Shown piece by piece: positions 35,900 to 44,384 of a stretch of 64,000 nucleotides of DNA (its first letter is position 1; each line of letters opens with the position of its first letter). The stretch comes from CAWCPR01 sp963797475 (GTDB taxonomy: Bacteria > Chloroflexota > Anaerolineae > Anaerolineales > UBA4823). A program made the translations under genes and the position numbers. The stretch covers positions 186,001-250,000 of the forward strand of contig CAWCPR010000019.1 in NCBI GenBank assembly GCA_963797475.1. The letters are read 5' to 3'. The notes beneath the pieces were generated by a model that was not told where the DNA came from, searched no databases, and worked only from the letters and a program-made list of their open reading frames with translations.

Positions 35900-36886
35900 T
35901 CATTGGTAAGATGGGTCAGAATCGTCCGGCAAATTCTCTAAGTCCCGCCAGGGTAATAGGCTGGCGAAAGTACTCAGATCGAAATCTCCCTGAATTTCAA
36001 TACGGCTTAAATAATACCTCGTTTCCGGTACGTGGCGAAAGAAGCCACCCAGACCTACCGCGTTCTGATAGCCATCCCGAACCAGTTGTGTGGCATAAGG
36101 CGTCGTCATTCCATAGGGAAATGAAAAGGTTTCAATCTGGACATCCAGCAAATTCTCTAAGGTTTCTTTAGAGCCTGAAATTTCAGCAGACAGGTCCACC
36201 TGCTCCTGGCGTAAATCTACATGCGAATTGGTATGGCTGCCGATTTCCCAACCAGCATCCAACATCTCTTTCAACTGCTTGACGTGCAGGAATCCCCCAA
36301 TTTCCAATTGATTAACAATAATATAAGAAACACCCACGAGCCCATAATTCTCCATGACTGGTAAGGCATTGTCATAGACGTCCATATAGCCATCATCGAA
36401 GGTAAGAATCACGGGGCGCGGAGGCAGTTCTACGCCTTCTTCAACCGCTTGCACCAGCCGCGATAGAGGGATGGATGTATACCCCCAGGCCCGCAAGGTT
36501 TTTATTTGCTTCTGAAAATTCGCGACAGATACAAAATATCGGGAAGGGGGATCGACGTCCGCAATATGGTGAAAAAGCAAAATAGGCACAATAGCTTCGC
36601 CGGCAGAATTCCAGACCCAGGTTGGCGTTGCGGTGGGCGTTGCAGTAGATATAGGTGTTTTGGTGAGTAATGGGCTCGGTGTAATCTTAAGATCCAGCGA
36701 AAAAAGATTCCCCGGAGGCGTGGCTGTTGCAGCCATGGGAATGGAAAGGGGCTGTTGGGTTTCAAAAGCCGTTACACCATCTCCCGCCGCTGACACCTTT
36801 ACACCCATGGGAAAACCCGTCACACGCGCTGAGGTTACCAGGGCGAGGATCAGGATCTGCAAGATCACTCTGATAATGCGCTTCAT
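35900..36886 (-). CDS. Secreted polysaccharide deacetylase
   Basis: The 328-residue protein has an N-terminal hydrophobic signal (RIIRVILQILILALVTS), a Thr/Pro-rich linker (about 70-90) and a carbohydrate esterase 4 domain. Landmarks are PILLFHHIADV, VILTFDDGYMDVYDNALPVM (the metal-binding TFDDG), IGSHTNSHVDL (the H-x(3)-H metal pair) and FSFPYGM. It removes acetyl groups from a cell-surface or wall polysaccharide. The gene is placed between the two moeA genes without an obvious functional link. Confidence 0.92.
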   Translation of the reverse strand: MKRIIRVILQILILALVTSARVTGFPMGVKVSAAGDGVTAFETQQPLSIPMAATATPPGNLFSLDLKITPSPLLTKTPISTATPTATPTWVWNSAGEAIVPILLFHHIADVDPPSRYFVSVANFQKQIKTLRAWGYTSIPLSRLVQAVEEGVELPPRPVILTFDDGYMDVYDNALPVMENYGLVGVSYIIVNQLEIGGFLHVKQLKEMLDAGWEIGSHTNSHVDLRQEQVDLSAEISGSKETLENLLDVQIETFSFPYGMTTPYATQLVRDGYQNAVGLGGFFRHVPETRYYLSRIEIQGDFDLSTFASLLPWRDLENLPDDSDPSYQ

Positions 36887-36895
36887 CGAATTGGA

Positions 36896-38140
36896 TCAAA
36901 GGAGGAAAACGTCGACTTTCTCGCCAGCCTCCAACCCGTTTGCGTCGGGTGGGATACGGATCAAGCCATCCGCTTTAGCCAGGGTGAAAATTAGATTGCT
37001 TTTGCCAAAAACAGGCTCGGCCAGGTATTCAGGTGATTCTCCTTGACCAGAAGGCGCTAACCGGACAGCAACCCAGTCCTCCCGACCAGCCTGAGAGGGC
37101 AGATTAAGCGTCAGTTTCGCTCCGACGCTTGATTTTGGCAGGGCGTGGAAACAACCTTGTAAGGTTTCCACTATAGGTCCCACAAACAATGAGGCAATCA
37201 CCAGGGCGCTCACCGGATTTCCAGGCAAACCGATTACCGGTTTTCCATTACAAACAGCCAGAATCGTCGGTTTCCCGGGTCTTACATTCACGCCATGAAC
37301 CAAAACACCGGGTTTTCCCAGGCGATTAATCACTTGAGATGTTAAGTCTCGTACGCTGGCAGATGAGCCCGCTGTGATCACGACTAAATCGCATTCTTCG
37401 AGAGCGATTTGGGCAGCAGATTGTAATGCATTGAAGTTATCCGGGATAATTCCATATCGTACAGGTATCCCTCCGGCCTGTAGCACCAATGCGCTTAACG
37501 TAAAGGCATTTACGTCTCGTACCTTCCCAGGGCCAAGTTCGGCTTCTGGAGGCACGACTTCATCACCGCTAGATAAGATTCCTACGCTCGGGCGTTTTCC
37601 TACAGAAATTTGGGTGATCCCTAAAGCCATTAACCCCCCGATCTCTGCCGGCCGTAAGCGTACGCCAGCAGGGATCACATTTTCGCCGGCGGCGACATCC
37701 TCGCCTACATTCAATACGTTTTCTCCGAAAGCTACTGCCCGCAATACCTCGATTTCTTTTGCGTTCACCAATTGTGTGTATTCGATCATTACTACCGCAT
37801 CTGATCCTTCTGGGAGCATACCACCGGTGTGGATCAAAGCACATTGGGCATTGGCAATGGAAAATCCAGGAGCAGCGCCCATGGGTACTTCACCAATAAG
37901 GGATAAGTAAGCCGGCAGTGATTCGCTTGACCCAAAGGTATCCGCGGCTCGGACAGCATAGCCATCTACAGTCGTACGGGGAAAGGTTGGCAACGGATGA
38001 GGGGCAAGAACGTCCTGGACGACTACACGACCTAACGCCTGGGCGGTTTTAACGACTTCTACCACCGGTTGGGGATGGAGATTGTCGAATAAAAGCTTTA
38101 AGGCGTCAGCCGGCGGCAGTAATTCTAAAAATTCTGGCAT
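36896..38140 (-). CDS. moeA: Molybdopterin molybdotransferase MoeA
   Basis: The 414-residue protein has the standard MoeA length and order: an N-terminal helical arm, PRTTVDGYAVRAADT, ALIHTGGMLPEGSDAVVMIE, GILSSGDEVVPPEAE, VVITAGSSASVRDLTSQVI and GLPGNPVSALVIASLF. It completes molybdenum-cofactor synthesis. I start at the ATG at 38140, where the family N terminus MPEFLELLPPADALKLL begins, rather than an ATG 12 codons earlier. The deacetylase gene is 9 bases downstream and the UbiA gene 44 bases upstream. Confidence 0.94.
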   Translation of the reverse strand: MPEFLELLPPADALKLLFDNLHPQPVVEVVKTAQALGRVVVQDVLAPHPLPTFPRTTVDGYAVRAADTFGSSESLPAYLSLIGEVPMGAAPGFSIANAQCALIHTGGMLPEGSDAVVMIEYTQLVNAKEIEVLRAVAFGENVLNVGEDVAAGENVIPAGVRLRPAEIGGLMALGITQISVGKRPSVGILSSGDEVVPPEAELGPGKVRDVNAFTLSALVLQAGGIPVRYGIIPDNFNALQSAAQIALEECDLVVITAGSSASVRDLTSQVINRLGKPGVLVHGVNVRPGKPTILAVCNGKPVIGLPGNPVSALVIASLFVGPIVETLQGCFHALPKSSVGAKLTLNLPSQAGREDWVAVRLAPSGQGESPEYLAEPVFGKSNLIFTLAKADGLIRIPPDANGLEAGEKVDVFLL

Positions 38141-38184
38141 CCTTAGCCCTGTATTTACTTGAATCAGCATCGGCAATGATCAAT

Positions 38185-39111
38185 TTAATGAGTCCAAAAT
38201 GTAAAGGCAATAAGATACGACATTGCCCCAAACAGCACGACGCTGCTCAACGTGACGGCAGTCCAATTCGGCTTCAAACCGGCTGCGATCCGGCGCATTT
38301 GCCATATTTGCAGCAGGCCGAACGGTAACGGCAGCAACGCAGGCAGAATGACGAATGAGGGCATGCCGAAAAGGGTCGCCAGCCCGACCAACAAAAATGC
38401 TGTCAAAACGAGGATATTGTGTAAACTCATCCCCGCCTGCCAGCCCAAGCGCACCAAAAGTGTCTTTTTCTCATATTTAAGATCGGTGGCATAATCCGGA
38501 AGCTCAAAAGTCAAGAGCATCGCCAGGTTTATTGCAAACAGCGGGAAGGTGCTCATCGCCACAAGACGGTGCAATTCACCAGTTTGCAAGACGAACGCGT
38601 ACGCCGGGACTAAAAAAGAGACCAGGAAGGCTGTGATCATTTCCCCGTAACCAGAGCTCTCCAATTGAAGCGGGGGAGTCGAGTAAAAGAAAGCCCCAAA
38701 AAACGCCACCACCATGATCAATATTGCTTGAGGGGAAAGGCGGGTCTGGGCGATCATCAGCACAGTCAATGAGGCCAGGACAGCCAGGCACCCGAGGGCG
38801 GCCATCAGGGCGACGCGTCTTGGCAGCTTCCCAGGGCCGATCGCGCCGCTGCCACCGGAAAATGGCGTCCTGTGCGGGTTATTCATATCTGCAGGCGCAT
38901 TGTAATATTCATTTAAATAATGCGTACTTAATTGAAGTAATGTCACCCAGGCTTGACCCAGGAAATACAATCCCCAATCGATTGAGTTTCCCAGATAATG
39001 GGCGATTCCAACCCCCAAGGCGTAAAGCAGCGCCGCTCCCACCAGGAACAATGGACGCGACAATATTATGAACAGGCGTAATGGATTTTGCAACGGTTCC
39101 TGTTGGTTCAC
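38185..39111 (-). CDS. UbiA-family prenyltransferase, MenA-like
   Basis: The 308-residue membrane protein has eight to nine hydrophobic helices. The prenyl-diphosphate-binding Asp motif reads LNEYYNAPADMNNPHRTP, with a second, weaker motif LTFELPDYATDLKYEKKTLLV. The pattern resembles 1,4-dihydroxy-2-naphthoate polyprenyltransferases of menaquinone synthesis, though UbiA paralogues act on many aromatic acceptors. It sits in the minus-strand run between the DinB and moeA genes. Confidence 0.85.
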   Translation of the reverse strand: MNQQEPLQNPLRLFIILSRPLFLVGAALLYALGVGIAHYLGNSIDWGLYFLGQAWVTLLQLSTHYLNEYYNAPADMNNPHRTPFSGGSGAIGPGKLPRRVALMAALGCLAVLASLTVLMIAQTRLSPQAILIMVVAFFGAFFYSTPPLQLESSGYGEMITAFLVSFLVPAYAFVLQTGELHRLVAMSTFPLFAINLAMLLTFELPDYATDLKYEKKTLLVRLGWQAGMSLHNILVLTAFLLVGLATLFGMPSFVILPALLPLPFGLLQIWQMRRIAAGLKPNWTAVTLSSVVLFGAMSYLIAFTFWTH

Positions 39112-39141
39112 AAAGCCACCTAAACATCCGTGAAATTCGTA

Positions 39142-39651
39142 TCAGGCTTTCCTTAGCTCTTTTCGCATGTCGCGCATGTGGATCTGGTTGTGACGGTAGA
39201 TCAATTTAATGATATCCTCCAATGGAGAAACTCCCAGGTAGGGATGCCGGCCGATTTTTTCAAGGTCACTGGCTTGCATTCCGGCCACTAAATTAGCAGA
39301 TTGTAGCCGTAAAGACTGGAAGTCATTCAGCAGAGTCTCCACTGAAACGTCACGTAACCCAGCCACTTTTTTCTCGTTATATTCGTCGATCCGGAAATCT
39401 TCCGGAGCCCCAGGACCTCCTTCCAGAATATTATCGATTAATCGCCTGAAAGAATCTTCAGCCGCTACCAAGTGCGCTAAAATCTGGCGGGCAGCCCAAT
39501 GGGTTCCTTCGCTGTAGATTGGAACATCCATATCGTCAAAATCCAGGGCTCGAAAGAACGCCAATGTTCGTTCGCCTTCGTTGAGTAATTTTTCTGATAA
39601 ACGCTCTGGGGTCTCGCCCATATTGCTCCATTCAGGGTGAATCTCTTTCAT
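39142..39651 (-). CDS. DinB-like protein, 169 residues
   Basis: The DinB/YfiT-like four-helix bundle usually has three metal-binding His residues. Here they are in ARQILAHLVAAEDSF and at the C terminus in HNQIHMRDMRKEL. Family members include thiol-dependent transferases (bacillithiol or mycothiol linked) and DNA-damage-induced proteins of unknown role. No partner in the window identifies its substrate. It is the first gene of a same-strand run reaching to cytochrome c. Confidence 0.82.
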   Translation of the reverse strand: MKEIHPEWSNMGETPERLSEKLLNEGERTLAFFRALDFDDMDVPIYSEGTHWAARQILAHLVAAEDSFRRLIDNILEGGPGAPEDFRIDEYNEKKVAGLRDVSVETLLNDFQSLRLQSANLVAGMQASDLEKIGRHPYLGVSPLEDIIKLIYRHNQIHMRDMRKELRKA

Positions 39652-39705
39652 CTACCCCGGGATTCTGATTTAGGCCCGCAATGTGCGCCAAGCGTCCCCA
39701 ACACG

Positions 39706-40182
39706 CTACGGTTCAACGGGGTATCCAGCCTGCTTCCAAGATTCGAACCCCCCCTTTATTGGCGTTACCTGGGTGAAACCATTGTCTAACAAGATGCGCG
39801 CCGCACCGGCGCTGGACTGTTCAGCAGGTCAAGTGCAATAGGGGATTATCCACTGATTCGGGTCCAGCTCACTCAATCGATTGGTCAGCTCAGCGCCTGA
39901 AATGGATAAAGCACCTGGAATGTGACCTTGCGAATAATAAGGTTCTCCGCGCACATCCACAAATACGGCCGTTTTCATATCGTACGCAGCCTTCGCATCT
40001 TTCAGACTGACACGTGGGATCTCCGGATAAGGGATTTGCTCGGACACTTGTGTCGGTGCAACGGTTTCGGAAGGCCCCAAGGGATTGTTCAAAAAAACAA
40101 CAACTGCACCAGCTAAAAGAATTAGCCCTATCCCTACCAAAATGATCGGCCATAAAGAAACCGGTTTGCGTTGGCTTGCCAT
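39706..40182 (-). CDS. Membrane-anchored rhodanese with in-frame TGA (possible selenocysteine 118)
   Basis: From the ATG at 40182 (GAGGAG upstream) the frame runs to TAG at 39706-39708, interrupted by one TGA at 39829-39831. Residues about 12-35 are a membrane helix (LWPIILVGIGLILLAGAVVVFL). The rhodanese domain begins VSLKDAKAAYDMKTAVFVDVRG and GHIPGALSI. The active loop reads IIPYCT-TGA-PAEQSSAGAARIL, then NGFTQVTPIKGGFESWKQAGYPVEP. Homologues usually have YCTCP or YCACP, so the TGA replaces a loop Cys. The downstream sequence stays rhodanese-like in frame. A hairpin 17 nt downstream fits the bacterial SECIS pattern. Either selenocysteine is inserted or one base change truncated the protein. 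The gene follows the metal-ATPase gene, whose end overlaps no part of it. Confidence 0.7.
39798..39812 (-). promoter_or_regulatory. SECIS-like hairpin downstream of the in-frame TGA
   Basis: On the minus strand, 16 bases after the TGA, GCGCC pairs perfectly with GGCGC around the 5-nt loop GGTGC. The loop begins 21 nt after the TGA and starts with GG. Known bacterial SECIS elements have the loop 16-37 nt from UGA and a G in the first two loop positions, so this fits. AACA and TGTT further out could extend a lower stem. A short GC hairpin can also arise by chance. Confidence 0.45.
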
Positions 40183-40240
40183 TAAATCTCCTCGCGCACA
40201 GGAACTGTTGAGGTGACCAACTAAATTCAACAACTGCCGA

Positions 40241-42589
40241 TCATACCATATCCTGATATTGGTAGTTAAGTAACCTGAGCGCATTTAGAATTACGATTAA
40301 CGTGCTGCCCTCATGGATAACAATCGCGACTCCAATTCCTGCCAATCCGGCGAGAGAAAACCCGCTTAACACGACGATAACTCCCAACGCAAGAATGAGA
40401 TTTTGGCGAATGATATTTTGCGCCGATCGCCCCAAGCCTATTGAAAATGGCAATTTCGTGAGTTCAGGAGCCATAAGGACGACATCCGCTGTTTTTAGCG
40501 CGACATCTGTGCCGGCCCCTCCAAGGGCGATCCCGATCGTAGCATTTGCCAGGGCAGGCGCATCGTTAATGCCATCTCCGACCATAGCGACAATTTGATG
40601 CGAATGAACCAATTCACTGACCGCATCCACCTTATCAGCCGGCATTAAATTGGCTCGGTAATCACTTACTCCCAACTCGGCAGCGATCCTGGCTGCGGTT
40701 TGAGCATTATCCCCCGACAAGATAATATTTTTATGGATGCCCAGTCTATTCAGGGCAGCCAGCGTTTTGGCAGCCTCATCTCGAAGGACGTCGGCTACGG
40801 CAATAACCCCCCAGATTTCAAACTCAACGCCGATCAATATCGCTGATTTTCCTTGCTCTTCTAATTCGTCCAACTGGATTTGAATTCGATCCTCAATTCT
40901 TACTCCCAGATCTGTGAATAGGCTCTGGTTCCCAACTCGAATTTTCCTGCCATCTACCACGCCAATCAATCCGCGCCCGGTGATAGACTGTACTTGATTG
41001 GATTGCGGAATAGGAAGCTGGCGCAGGTTAGCCGCTCTCAGGAATGCGGGCGCGAAAGGGTGGGCAGATCGAGCCTCGATCGCTGCAGTTATCGCTAACA
41101 AGTCGGATTCACTCAGCGTCGAAAAAGAAAATATATCCGTAACTTCCGGTTCTCCTCGGGTCAAAGTCCCAGTTTTATCAAAGGCAATGGCTCGCAATCG
41201 CCCCAGATTTTCAAGGTGAACTCCGCCTTTAATCAGGATTCCGTTTCTGGCAGCTTGAGCGATACCGGCGAGGATCGCTGCAGGGGTGCCTAAAACCAAC
41301 GCACAAGGAGAAGCAGCTACCAACAAGGTCATCGCACGTAAGAATGAGTTCGCAATGGGCACCCCAAATAGAGGCGGGACCATAATTACGAGAAGATCAG
41401 CGATTAAAACTGCTGGGACAAAATACCTGGAAAACTTTTCCGTAATCTGCTCGGTTGGCGATTTCTGCGCTTGAGCTGCCTCGACCATCTTCATCACTTG
41501 AGATAAGGTGCTGTCCCTTGCCAGTCGAGCAACGCGCACCTCCAGTACACCATCCCCATTGAGAGAACCGGCAAATACCGCTGCGCCTGGCCCTTTCTCG
41601 ATGGGAATCGATTCCCCTGTAATAGAAGATTGATCAATTCCTGATCGCCCGCGTGTGATTTCCCCATCAACCGGTAACCTGACTCCAGGTTTTAACACCA
41701 CGATATCCCCGATACGCAGCTTTTCCACCGGCGTTAAGATCTCCTCACCTTCACGCAGCACCAGAGAGGTTCTCGGGATCAGATTTTCAAGGGATCTAAC
41801 CGCATTTCGAGCCTTATCTAAGGCATAGCCTTCCAGAGCATGCCCCAGGCTGAATAAAAACAGGAGCAAAGCCCCCTCGGCGAAATCCCCCAAGACCGCT
41901 GCACCGAAAGCCGCAAAAACCATCAGCAAATCGGTATCTAAACGGCGCTCCCGAACTGCTTGCAAACCATGCCGGGCTACATGATACCCCCCGAAAGCAA
42001 ATGCTCCAAGGTATGATATCAAAGAGATTGGAGCAGAAAACACACCGAATTGGCTGCCCAACCAGCCGAGGCCCAATGTCCATCCGGATGCCAGGCTGAG
42101 AATTAACTCATTATTTTTTGATAGCCACTCCCGAAGGCCATACGATCTCACGTGATAACCAAGCTGATTCACCCGTTTATGGATGGAAGTTTCATTGGTT
42201 TTCCGAGAATCGTACTCAATTCTTAGCTTTTGATTTTCGAAACTGACGTCAACGCTCAGGACGCCTTCCAATCTGCCCAGGCTGTGTTCAACCACTAAAG
42301 CGCAGTCCGAACAGTCCAGTCCTTCCAGGTCGAATTGTCGGTGGTGGTAGCGGTTCAATATTCCAGCCGCCGCCTTTCTCGCGACCCGCTCAACGTCCGC
42401 GTCAGATACAACAGCCGGATCATAGTGTAAACAAATCCTTACAGGAGAGATGCCTCGATTGATATGAACACGTGAAAATCCATGACGGGCTTGCAGGGCC
42501 GTTTCCAGCCGTTTCACACATCCATCTTGGTCATCTTCAATACCGGGCAGTAAGCCTGGTATTGCAAGCTCAATGTTTTTTTCGGTCAT
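40241..42589 (-). CDS. Heavy-metal P-type ATPase (P1B), 782 residues
   Basis: This pump exports soft metal ions using ATP. The N-terminal metal-binding-like region includes GLDCSDCALVVEHSLG with Cys93 and Cys96. A preceding segment resembles a second such domain without CxxC. Membrane helices carry the ion-binding SPC motif in LVAASPCALVLGTP, followed by DKTGTLTRGEPEV with the phosphorylated Asp, and MVGDGINDAPALANA. SPC rather than CPC in the sixth helix points to the Co/Zn/Cd-type subgroups rather than copper (family knowledge). An ArsR regulator is encoded 90 bases upstream and a rhodanese 58 bases downstream, forming a metal-response unit. Confidence 0.95.
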   Translation of the reverse strand: MTEKNIELAIPGLLPGIEDDQDGCVKRLETALQARHGFSRVHINRGISPVRICLHYDPAVVSDADVERVARKAAAGILNRYHHRQFDLEGLDCSDCALVVEHSLGRLEGVLSVDVSFENQKLRIEYDSRKTNETSIHKRVNQLGYHVRSYGLREWLSKNNELILSLASGWTLGLGWLGSQFGVFSAPISLISYLGAFAFGGYHVARHGLQAVRERRLDTDLLMVFAAFGAAVLGDFAEGALLLFLFSLGHALEGYALDKARNAVRSLENLIPRTSLVLREGEEILTPVEKLRIGDIVVLKPGVRLPVDGEITRGRSGIDQSSITGESIPIEKGPGAAVFAGSLNGDGVLEVRVARLARDSTLSQVMKMVEAAQAQKSPTEQITEKFSRYFVPAVLIADLLVIMVPPLFGVPIANSFLRAMTLLVAASPCALVLGTPAAILAGIAQAARNGILIKGGVHLENLGRLRAIAFDKTGTLTRGEPEVTDIFSFSTLSESDLLAITAAIEARSAHPFAPAFLRAANLRQLPIPQSNQVQSITGRGLIGVVDGRKIRVGNQSLFTDLGVRIEDRIQIQLDELEEQGKSAILIGVEFEIWGVIAVADVLRDEAAKTLAALNRLGIHKNIILSGDNAQTAARIAAELGVSDYRANLMPADKVDAVSELVHSHQIVAMVGDGINDAPALANATIGIALGGAGTDVALKTADVVLMAPELTKLPFSIGLGRSAQNIIRQNLILALGVIVVLSGFSLAGLAGIGVAIVIHEGSTLIVILNALRLLNYQYQDMV

Positions 42590-42679
42590 GATTCTTTTCG
42601 GCCTCCGGTAAAGACAATTTTCTGTGATGATGGGTTGGACAGAAAAGGTTTTCGATAGGATCGAACCCTTTCTGAACCA

Positions 42680-43000
42680 TTAACCATAAAGAACATGGTC
42701 TAAACCGCGCCGGTAAAGATCTGAAATATGTTCGTCATCAAGCTCGTAAAAAACTTGCCGGCCTTTCTTCCGAGCTCTCACTAAACGCATCTGCCTTAAA
42801 CCGCGCAACTGGTGTGAAACCGCGGATTCGCTAAGACCGACGCCATCTGCCAGCGCTCCAACATTGAGTTCTTTATCAAATAAGGCAGAGATAATCCGGA
42901 TCCGGCTGGGGTCGCTTAGAGCGCGGAATAGCTCTGCCAGACGAGAGGCTGTTTGCTCGTCCAGGATCGTGGTGAGGTCGGTAACCGCTTGTTTTTTCAT
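42680..43000 (-). CDS. ArsR/SmtB-family metal-sensing repressor
   Basis: The 106-residue winged-helix protein starts at the ATG at 43000, where the family N terminus begins. LAELFRALSDPSRIRIISAL carries the region of the ELCV-box (here replaced by LFDKEL). VGLSESAVSHQLRGLRQM is the recognition helix, and VFYELDDEHISDLYRRGLDH holds C-terminal Asp/His residues typical of the zinc-type alpha-5 site. It probably represses itself and the downstream ATPase until zinc or a similar ion is bound. A matching operator lies at 43023-43040. Confidence 0.93.
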   Translation of the reverse strand: MKKQAVTDLTTILDEQTASRLAELFRALSDPSRIRIISALFDKELNVGALADGVGLSESAVSHQLRGLRQMRLVRARKKGRQVFYELDDEHISDLYRRGLDHVLYG

Positions 43001-43022
43001 TGCAACCCTTTTACAATAGTTG

Positions 43023-43040
43023 AATATATGCTCATATATT
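43023..43040. promoter_or_regulatory. Probable ArsR/SmtB operator
   Basis: AATATATG-CT-CATATATT is a perfect 8-2-8 palindrome 22 bases upstream of the repressor start. Its ATATATG-n2-CATATAT core is like operators of zinc-sensing SmtB relatives. Confidence 0.75.
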
Positions 43041-43164
43041 GAATGTATTATACCAAACAAACGCCATCCCCGCAAGGTTGAACTCGGAGCCTTAAAATAA
43101 AAAGCCAGGAGGGGGCAATTTTCAACCACCCTGCCGGCGATCAATTATTAACAAGGTTAAGGAA

Positions 43165-44127
43165 TTACCGTCGAACCAGGTTCGATAAGAAGAACCAAAC
43201 ATTCGCCGGGCGCTCGGCCAGGCGCCGTGTATAGTACGGGTACCACTCGGTGCCGTAAGGGACATAGACACGCACTGGATACCCCTCAGCGACAAGCTGC
43301 TCCTGCAAGTCCCTGCGGATGCCATAGAGCATTTGGAATTCCAACCCTTGTGGCGCTAACCCAATTTTCTTTGCGTATTTTTTTACATGCTGGATTCGTT
43401 CAAGATCGTGGGTAGCTATCCCTGGGAGGGGAGGAATTTTTTGATCCGGGCTGATCGGTTCAGTGCCGTGGTGCAGCGAACTGTCCAACAAACACTCAGC
43501 CAGGTGGTCATAATTGGCATCCACGTCCTCTTTTTTAGGAAATGCGATCTCGACTGGCTCTTTATAGGCCCCTTTACATAAACGCACACGTCCGCCGGCT
43601 TCACAAATTTGATGGAGATCCTGCTCACTGCGATAAAGATAAGCTTGAATGACGACACCCACAACGGCTTCTCCGTATATGACTGCCATTTTTCGATAAA
43701 GTTTTAGGGTTACATCCGTCCAGGGCAAATCTTCCATATCGATGCGCACAAAGTTACCTTTTTCTCTGGCGCATTCCAAAATCCTGGCCAGATTCCTTTC
43801 ACATAGACTGGTTTCTAAAGCCATCCCGATTTGTGTAAGCTTGATGGAAACATTGGCGCGTACACCCGAGCTATCGATTGCATCTAACAACGTCAGGATG
43901 GATTGGGTGGCGGTTAGCGCCTCATCCGGCGTCGTCGTGTGTTCCCCAAGATGATCCAGTGTAGCGTTTATGCCACGTTCATTCAAAACACGAACGGCCT
44001 GAATCGCATCATCCAGGTTTTCCCCGGCTACGAATCGAGAGGCAGCTCGCCAGGCAAACGCCCACCGAGTGACAACGTGCCGCGCCCAGGCGGCCTTTGA
44101 AAGATAGATTAACAATGAGCGAAGCAT
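43165..44127 (-). CDS. Proline dehydrogenase (monofunctional)
   Basis: The 320-residue FAD enzyme oxidises proline to pyrroline-5-carboxylate and passes electrons to quinone. Landmarks are the TIM-barrel strands TLDHLGEHTTT, VSIKLTQIGMAL, VRIDMEDLPWTDVTL, GVVIQAYLYRSEQDL, RLCKGAYKEP and the C-terminal substrate-binding YPYYTRRLAERPAN (the RRxxE-like motif). It is the PutA-PRODH core only, without the P5C dehydrogenase domain. It is upstream of the metal-response genes on the same strand but separated by 120 bases with its own regulatory palindrome, so it is probably independent. Confidence 0.93.
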   Translation of the reverse strand: MLRSLLIYLSKAAWARHVVTRWAFAWRAASRFVAGENLDDAIQAVRVLNERGINATLDHLGEHTTTPDEALTATQSILTLLDAIDSSGVRANVSIKLTQIGMALETSLCERNLARILECAREKGNFVRIDMEDLPWTDVTLKLYRKMAVIYGEAVVGVVIQAYLYRSEQDLHQICEAGGRVRLCKGAYKEPVEIAFPKKEDVDANYDHLAECLLDSSLHHGTEPISPDQKIPPLPGIATHDLERIQHVKKYAKKIGLAPQGLEFQMLYGIRRDLQEQLVAEGYPVRVYVPYGTEWYPYYTRRLAERPANVWFFLSNLVRR

Positions 44128-44332
44128 AGATGGTTCCCAGCCAAACGACGGTCTAGATAGCGAGTCAGATTTTCATATGTCGTGGTGGATTGTGTGCAGG
44201 ATATCTCTTTTTATTTCTGATTTTAACACACTCCGCAAGCTCTCGACGATCACTAAAAGTCAGCATTTTATGCGACAAAAGACACAAATCCTTTATAAGG
44301 CGATTTAGGGAAAGATTAATAATTAAATAGGT

Positions 44333-44348
44333 AGGCACAAAACTTGCA
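44333..44348 (+). promoter_or_regulatory. Sigma-54 promoter of rpoN (-24/-12)
   Basis: AGGCACAAAACTTGCA has GG at 44334-44335 and GC at 44346-44347, ten bases between, matching the TGGCAC-N5-TTGC consensus except at the first base. It lies 38 bases before the rpoN start, suggesting autoregulation. Confidence 0.75.
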
Positions 44349-44384
44349 ACCATTTATAATTGATCCTATTCTCAGGAAACGAAA

